Below are positions 60,031 through 64,000 of a stretch of 64,000 nucleotides of DNA, in pieces. The translations under genes were made by a program, and so were the position numbers. The notes beneath the pieces are model-generated. The model saw nothing but the letters and a program-made list of their open reading frames with translations. It was not told where the DNA came from and searched no databases. Source of the stretch: Flavihumibacter sp. UBA7668 (GTDB lineage Bacteria > Bacteroidota > Bacteroidia > Chitinophagales > Chitinophagaceae); the NCBI RefSeq assembly GCF_002483205.1, contig NZ_DLHM01000003.1, positions 62,001-126,000 of the forward strand. Direction: 5' to 3'. Within the stretch, counting starts at the first letter, position 1; each line of letters opens with the position of its first letter.

Positions 60031-60681
60031 ATGATTGTAGCCCCCTCCTTACTTGCCTCCAATTTTCTACATCTTGAAGCGGAAGCACGCATGTTGAATG
60101 AAAGCGAAGCCGACTGGTTTCATTTAGATGTAATGGATGGTCGCTTTGTAAATAATATCAGTTTTGGCCTGCCTGTAATACAACAGATCCGGAAAGCCAC
60201 TAATAAGTTATTGGATGTTCACTTAATGATAGAAGAACCGGAAAAGTATACTGAAGCATTTGCTAAAGCAGGGGCGGATATCCTAACTGTTCATTTTGAA
60301 GCCTGCCGGCATCTGCACCGGAATATTCAGCAAATTCGCGAATTGGGAATGGTTCCGGGTGTGGCAATTAACCCCCATACGCCGGTTCAGTTCCTTCAGG
60401 ATATTTTACACGAGGTTGACCTGGTGCTGATTATGAGTGTAAATCCGGGTTTTGGCGGACAACAATTCATACCTCATACCTATCAAAAAATCAAAACACT
60501 CCGTCACCGGATAGACCAGCTTGGTTTACAGGTAAAAATCGAAATTGACGGGGGGGTGGACCTTTCCAATGCAAAAACATTACAGGACGCAGGCGCCAAT
60601 GTATTGGTAGCCGGAAGTGCCGTATTTCATGCCCCGGATCCCAAACAGGTGATTTCTTCTCTCAAGCATTGCACCGATTGA
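60031..60681 (+). CDS. rpe: Ribulose-phosphate 3-epimerase
   Basis: The enzyme interconverts ribulose 5-phosphate and xylulose 5-phosphate in the pentose phosphate pathway. The 216 residues show the TIM-barrel motifs: APSLLASNFLHL with the Ser, HLDVMDGRFVNNISFG with His and catalytic Asp, DVHLMIEEPE, IMSVNPGFGGQQFI, and EIDGGVDLSNA with the second catalytic Asp, ending VAGSAVF. The stop overlaps the TonB receptor start by one base, a rare partner for a cytosolic sugar enzyme. Confidence 0.97.
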   Translation: MIVAPSLLASNFLHLEAEARMLNESEADWFHLDVMDGRFVNNISFGLPVIQQIRKATNKLLDVHLMIEEPEKYTEAFAKAGADILTVHFEACRHLHRNIQQIRELGMVPGVAINPHTPVQFLQDILHEVDLVLIMSVNPGFGGQQFIPHTYQKIKTLRHRIDQLGLQVKIEIDGGVDLSNAKTLQDAGANVLVAGSAVFHAPDPKQVISSLKHCTD

Positions 60682-63167
60682 TGAAAATAAACTGCCGTCT
60701 CCTGCTCATTTTATTGTTTCTGATTCAGAACAGTCCGGGTATTGCACAAGGTAAAACTGCTGTTCTCACTGGAAAAATCATTGATCAGGATGACTTGCCG
60801 CTTGTGGCAGTTACTATTTCGGTACTTGGCAAACAACAGGTTTACCGCTCTGATGACAGTGGATATTTTGAACTATCGGTTCCGGCTAATCGTGCTATCG
60901 CCATTCTTTTTACCCACACCGGATTTAAAACCCTTCAGCGAAATTTCATTCTGAATAATAAAGAAAAAGAATTTGTATTGGTTAGGATGCAGCCTGGAAC
61001 AGGAGAATTGGCTGAAGTAACTGTAACCGACAACCGAAACAGAAGGGAATCGGGTTTAATAACAATAAATCCCAAACAGGCAATCAATATCCCCTCACCT
61101 GGTGGCGGAATCGAAAGTTTGATTAAAGTATTCGTAGGTTCCAATAACGAACTAACCTCCAATTATACTGTTCGGGGTGGCAGTTATGATGAAAACCTGA
61201 TTTATGTAAATGATTTTGAAATTTTTCGCCCTTATCTGGTACGGAGCGGACAGCAGGAAGGGTTGAGTTTCATCAATCCGGAACTAACCAGAACTGTGCA
61301 ATTTTTTAATGGCGGATTTCAGTCCAGGTATGGAGACAAACTTTCTTCCGTTCTGGACATACAATATAAAAAACCCAAAAAGCAGGGAGGGTCTGCTTAT
61401 ATTGGGTTATTGGAACAGGGCATCCATTTTGAAGGCGCCACCAAAAATCAACGATTTACCTATCTGATTGGAGCGAGAAACAGATCTAACAGGAATCTGT
61501 TGAGCAGTCAGGAAACCAAGGGAAATTATGTGCCTTCATCTGCAGATATACAGGGCTTATTTACCTGGCAGTTTTCAGAAAAATGGTCAGCTGAGTTTTT
61601 TGGGAATATATCCCGCACCAAATTCAGTCTGAAACCGGAATTCAGCCAGCCAAGCAGCTCTGTATTTTCTCCTTTTTTTACCAGCAATATTGGTCTGGAT
61701 ATTTATTTTGAAGGATCCGAAAAAGATCGGTATGGCACCAGTATGGCCGGCTTATCCGTTACGCGGCAGGTACGTAAAAACCTGCGGATCAAATGGCTTG
61801 CCTCTTATTTCCAGAATAAGGAGGAGGAAGCAATTGATATTTCAGGCGCCTATTTATTTGGTGAACGTTCGTTCGATCGAAGCAAACCTGAGTTCGGGCT
61901 TATTGTAAATCCATTGGGCGCCGGCGTATTTCAACAATATGCACGAAATGATTTAAGGATAGACTTATTAAACCTTAGCCACAAAGGATATTATGATCGG
62001 GGTAGGCATTACCATCAATGGGGACTTTCAATCGACAGGCAGGAAATAAAAGATCAGTTGAGGGAATTTGAATACCAGGATTCTGCAGGTTATAGTTTAC
62101 CTAATAATCCGGGTTCATTACATTTATTCAAATCACTTCGCTCCAATGCTGCGCTTACGATTCACCGGTTGTCAGCCTACTGGCAGGACAATATCTCTTT
62201 GGGCGATTCATCCGGAACGGTTTTACAATTGGGCGTACGTTTGAATTATAATGACCTCAATAAAGAAATCCTCGTCTCACCGAGGGCTGGAATAAGTTGG
62301 AAACCCAACCGATGGAAAAAAGATATCATTTTTAAGGGAAGTGCCGGCCTTTATATGCAGCCGCCCTTTTATCGGGAACTTAGACGATATAATGGAACCC
62401 TGAATACGGATCTTAAAGCTCAAAAAAGCTGGCAGGTAAGCGCCGGATTCGATTATAATTTCCCCGCTTTCAACCAAACCCTGCGCTTAAGTACCGAAGC
62501 TTATTTCAAACAGCTATGGGATGTTGTCCCTTACGATATAGACAATGTACGAATGCGCTATTTTGGAGAAAATAATGCCAAAGCCTATGCAACCGGACTG
62601 GAAGCCAGATTATATGGTGAGTTGGTAAAAGATGCCGAGAGTTATCTCAGTATTGGTTTTATGCGTACCCGTGAAGACATCAAAAACGATTTTTATTACA
62701 ACTACACCGTTGATGAACAAAATCAACCGGTAGACAGCACCCTGACGCAGAATGGATACCTGCGGAGACCAACTGATCGCTTCTTAACAATAGGCATGTT
62801 TTTTCAGGATTATCTATCTACCAATAAAAATATCAAGGTTTATATCAATGGCATCTACGGATCCAATCTACCTTATAATATTCCCAATTCAATCCGCTAC
62901 AGAAATGCCTTGTTTATTGATCCCTATATCCGGATCGATCTTGGATTCAGTGCGCTTTTATTAAACAGTGATCGCACCCGCCGTCGTCGTCATGCCCCTT
63001 TCCGCAGTTTCGAAAACATCTGGGCCTCACTCGAAATATTCAATATCATCGATCGCGCCAACACTATTTCCTACCTGCTCATCAAAGATTTTTCCAACAC
63101 TACTTATGCCATTCCAAACCGCCTTACACCCAGGTTGCTGAATGTGAAATTGGTTGGGAGGTGGTAG
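60681..63167 (+). CDS. TonB-dependent outer-membrane receptor
   Basis: The protein has 828 residues from the ATG at 60681; the TTG at 60669 lies inside rpe. After a signal peptide (LLILLFLIQNSPGIAQ) comes a carboxypeptidase-regulatory-like domain (LTGKIIDQDDLPLVAVTISVLG), a plug (GGGIESLIKVFVGSNNELTSNYTVRGGSYDENLIYVNDFE) and a 22-strand type barrel ending LNVKLVGRW with a C-terminal aromatic residue. No SusD partner follows, so it is not a classical SusC/D pair. The substrate is unknown (siderophore, cofactor or glycan). A purine-rich array starts at the stop codon. Confidence 0.92.
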   Translation: MKINCRLLLILLFLIQNSPGIAQGKTAVLTGKIIDQDDLPLVAVTISVLGKQQVYRSDDSGYFELSVPANRAIAILFTHTGFKTLQRNFILNNKEKEFVLVRMQPGTGELAEVTVTDNRNRRESGLITINPKQAINIPSPGGGIESLIKVFVGSNNELTSNYTVRGGSYDENLIYVNDFEIFRPYLVRSGQQEGLSFINPELTRTVQFFNGGFQSRYGDKLSSVLDIQYKKPKKQGGSAYIGLLEQGIHFEGATKNQRFTYLIGARNRSNRNLLSSQETKGNYVPSSADIQGLFTWQFSEKWSAEFFGNISRTKFSLKPEFSQPSSSVFSPFFTSNIGLDIYFEGSEKDRYGTSMAGLSVTRQVRKNLRIKWLASYFQNKEEEAIDISGAYLFGERSFDRSKPEFGLIVNPLGAGVFQQYARNDLRIDLLNLSHKGYYDRGRHYHQWGLSIDRQEIKDQLREFEYQDSAGYSLPNNPGSLHLFKSLRSNAALTIHRLSAYWQDNISLGDSSGTVLQLGVRLNYNDLNKEILVSPRAGISWKPNRWKKDIIFKGSAGLYMQPPFYRELRRYNGTLNTDLKAQKSWQVSAGFDYNFPAFNQTLRLSTEAYFKQLWDVVPYDIDNVRMRYFGENNAKAYATGLEARLYGELVKDAESYLSIGFMRTREDIKNDFYYNYTVDEQNQPVDSTLTQNGYLRRPTDRFLTIGMFFQDYLSTNKNIKVYINGIYGSNLPYNIPNSIRYRNALFIDPYIRIDLGFSALLLNSDRTRRRRHAPFRSFENIWASLEIFNIIDRANTISYLLIKDFSNTTYAIPNRLTPRLLNVKLVGRW

Positions 63168-63238
63168 GAAAAGAGGAGACAAAGGAGGAAAAGGAAACAA
63201 AGTAGGAAAAGGGGACAAAGGAAGAAAAGGAGAAAGGT
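63168..63238 (+). repeat. Purine-rich 18-bp repeat array at the TonB receptor stop codon
   Basis: About four degenerate copies of GGAAAAGGAGACAAAGGA begin right after the stop. The inverse of this unit forms the array at 63926-64000, so the two arrays bracket the four-helix-bundle gene. Confidence 0.7.
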
Positions 63239-63366
63239 GAATCTTGCTTATTTCCAGGTAATTTATTAAATGGGATTTAGTATGAGCTTACCTGTACCTT
63301 AATTCTCAAAATTCAATCATAAAAACAGATATTAAGTGTGTTATTTACAAAATTTCACCGAGGAAT

Positions 63367-63741
63367 TTATGATTCCTCCTTTTTCAATCCCCAATTCCAA
63401 TAAAGGTTATAAAGTTGTGCAGCTACTTTTTTGTATTCGTTATATAATTCATTAAACCTTTCTTCTGTTATAAAATTGCATTTGTAAGCCAGCTCAAGAG
63501 CGGTTTTTGTTTCTTCGACAGATCCCTGAGAATAAACCAGTGATTTTTTTATTTCATTCGAATAAATTCTTCTCCCCCAGCCCTCTGCAATATTCAAAGG
63601 TACAGACCTTGCAGCACGGGTCAATTGAGATGTCAATGAGTATTTTTCAGCAATAGGAAAATTTTTCGATAAATCAAATACTTGCATTGCCAAATCCAAT
63701 GACAAATTATAAACATGTAGGTCCTCCAGTTTCGTAATCAT
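63367..63741 (-). CDS. Four-helix-bundle protein (S23 / 23S rRNA intervening-sequence family)
   Basis: The protein has 124 residues, all helical. The family core is visible: LEDLHVYNLSLDLAMQVFDL, ARSVPLNIAEGWGRRIYS with the conserved Asn-Ile-Ala-Glu-Gly, KSLVYSQGSVEETKTALELAY and VAAQLYNLYWNWG. Members occur as inserts in 23S rRNA genes or scattered in chromosomes, and share the fold of the Avd protein of diversity-generating retroelements. No reverse transcriptase or rRNA is present here. It stands alone, bracketed by inverted simple-sequence arrays. The function is not established. Confidence 0.92.
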   Translation of the reverse strand: MITKLEDLHVYNLSLDLAMQVFDLSKNFPIAEKYSLTSQLTRAARSVPLNIAEGWGRRIYSNEIKKSLVYSQGSVEETKTALELAYKCNFITEERFNELYNEYKKVAAQLYNLYWNWGLKKEES

Positions 63742-63821
63742 TTTTTAAACTTAATAATTTGTTTGAGACTATTTTACCGTTAAATAACCCATTTTGAAAT
63801 GAGACATGGAAGTTAGAATTT

Positions 63822-63845
63822 CGAAATTGGAAGTTGGAAGTTGGT
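63822..63845 (+). repeat. GGAAGTTGGAAGTTGG simple repeat
   Basis: Three near-copies of the 7-mer GGAAGTT lie between the four-helix-bundle gene and the pyrimidine-rich array; the same unit occurs after rpoA at 49963-49999. Confidence 0.5.
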
Positions 63846-63925
63846 TGCAATACGATAGAAACCTTGGCATAAAACACTATTGAAAGCTCATCTTTTAACG
63901 TCAATTTTCTCTCCCCTACTTTTTA

Positions 63926-64000
63926 CCTTTCCACCCTTGTCTCCTTTTCCTCCTTTGTCTCCTTTTCCTCCTTTGTCTCCTCTTCCTCCCTTGTCTCCTT
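63926..64000. repeat. Tandem 18-bp pyrimidine-rich array running off the window end
   Basis: CTCCTTTTCCTCCTTTGT occurs at 63941-63958 and 63959-63976 exactly and at 63977-63994 with two changes; a further copy begins at 63995. The array is the inverse of the unit at 63168-63238. Confidence 0.8.

Overview
This window reads as a piece of chromosome from a Bacteroidota bacterium, most likely Chitinophagia/Chitinophagaceae-like (lineage inferred from gene content, not measured). The signs are: repeated Bacteroidota-type -7 boxes (TAnnTTTG) close upstream of start codons; secreted proteins ending in type IX secretion (T9SS) sorting domains; a TonB-dependent receptor with an N-terminal carboxypeptidase-regulatory-like domain; an L17 protein with a long Ala/Lys/Glu tail; and moderate GC content with little Shine-Dalgarno signal. 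No tRNA, rRNA, CRISPR array, IS element or prophage was seen.

Layout. 1-1984: a truncated Crp/Fnr regulator divergent from NADP-isocitrate dehydrogenase. 1997-8984: a minus-strand exoprotein operon with two T9SS cargo proteins, a 1381-residue repeat protein built of about ten near-identical cassettes, and a small secreted protein. 9420-11429: an Ala-rich lipoprotein, then an ECF-like sigma factor overlapping a gene that fuses an anti-sigma-like cytoplasmic part, a membrane anchor and a trypsin-like protease. 11423-18668: a tight four-gene operon of the type best known from Planctomycetes (DUF1080, membrane-bound dehydrogenase plus cytochrome c, Tat-exported DUF1501, DUF1549/DUF1553 cytochrome). 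18807-33141: mostly housekeeping (sugar nucleotidyltransferase, PLP desulfhydrase, lipB, RluD-like synthase, def, ruvX, UbiA-like prenyltransferase, TrmH-like methylase, mutS, glycerophosphodiesterase, cysteine desulfurase, glmM). 33258-41509: methyltransferase, LTA-synthase-like enzyme, PAP2 phosphatase, CNNM/CorC-like protein, HupE/UreJ and an M1 peptidase. 41768-48042: SPFH plus ribbon-helix-helix pair, esterase, MORN-like protein, sortilin-like propeller, aroQ and GNAT. 48060-53075: carA and the end of the alpha ribosomal operon (infA-rpmJ-rpsM-rpsK-rpsD-rpoA-rplQ). 53076-53546: a gene-free stretch with strong hairpins, a possible structured RNA. 53547-63741: hmgA, phosphoesterase, a Tat-signal aminotransferase, TolB-like propeller, TPR lipoprotein, rpe, TonB receptor and a four-helix-bundle protein.

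The most unusual points are: the sigma factor/anti-sigma-protease fusion pair; the planctomycete-type oxidation operon with a perfect inverted repeat upstream; purine-rich simple-sequence arrays that start exactly at the stop codons of several unrelated genes and often face an inverted partner array (one such pair brackets the four-helix-bundle gene); the 438-bp higher-order duplication in the repeat protein; and -7 boxes so close to start codons that leaderless transcripts are predicted.
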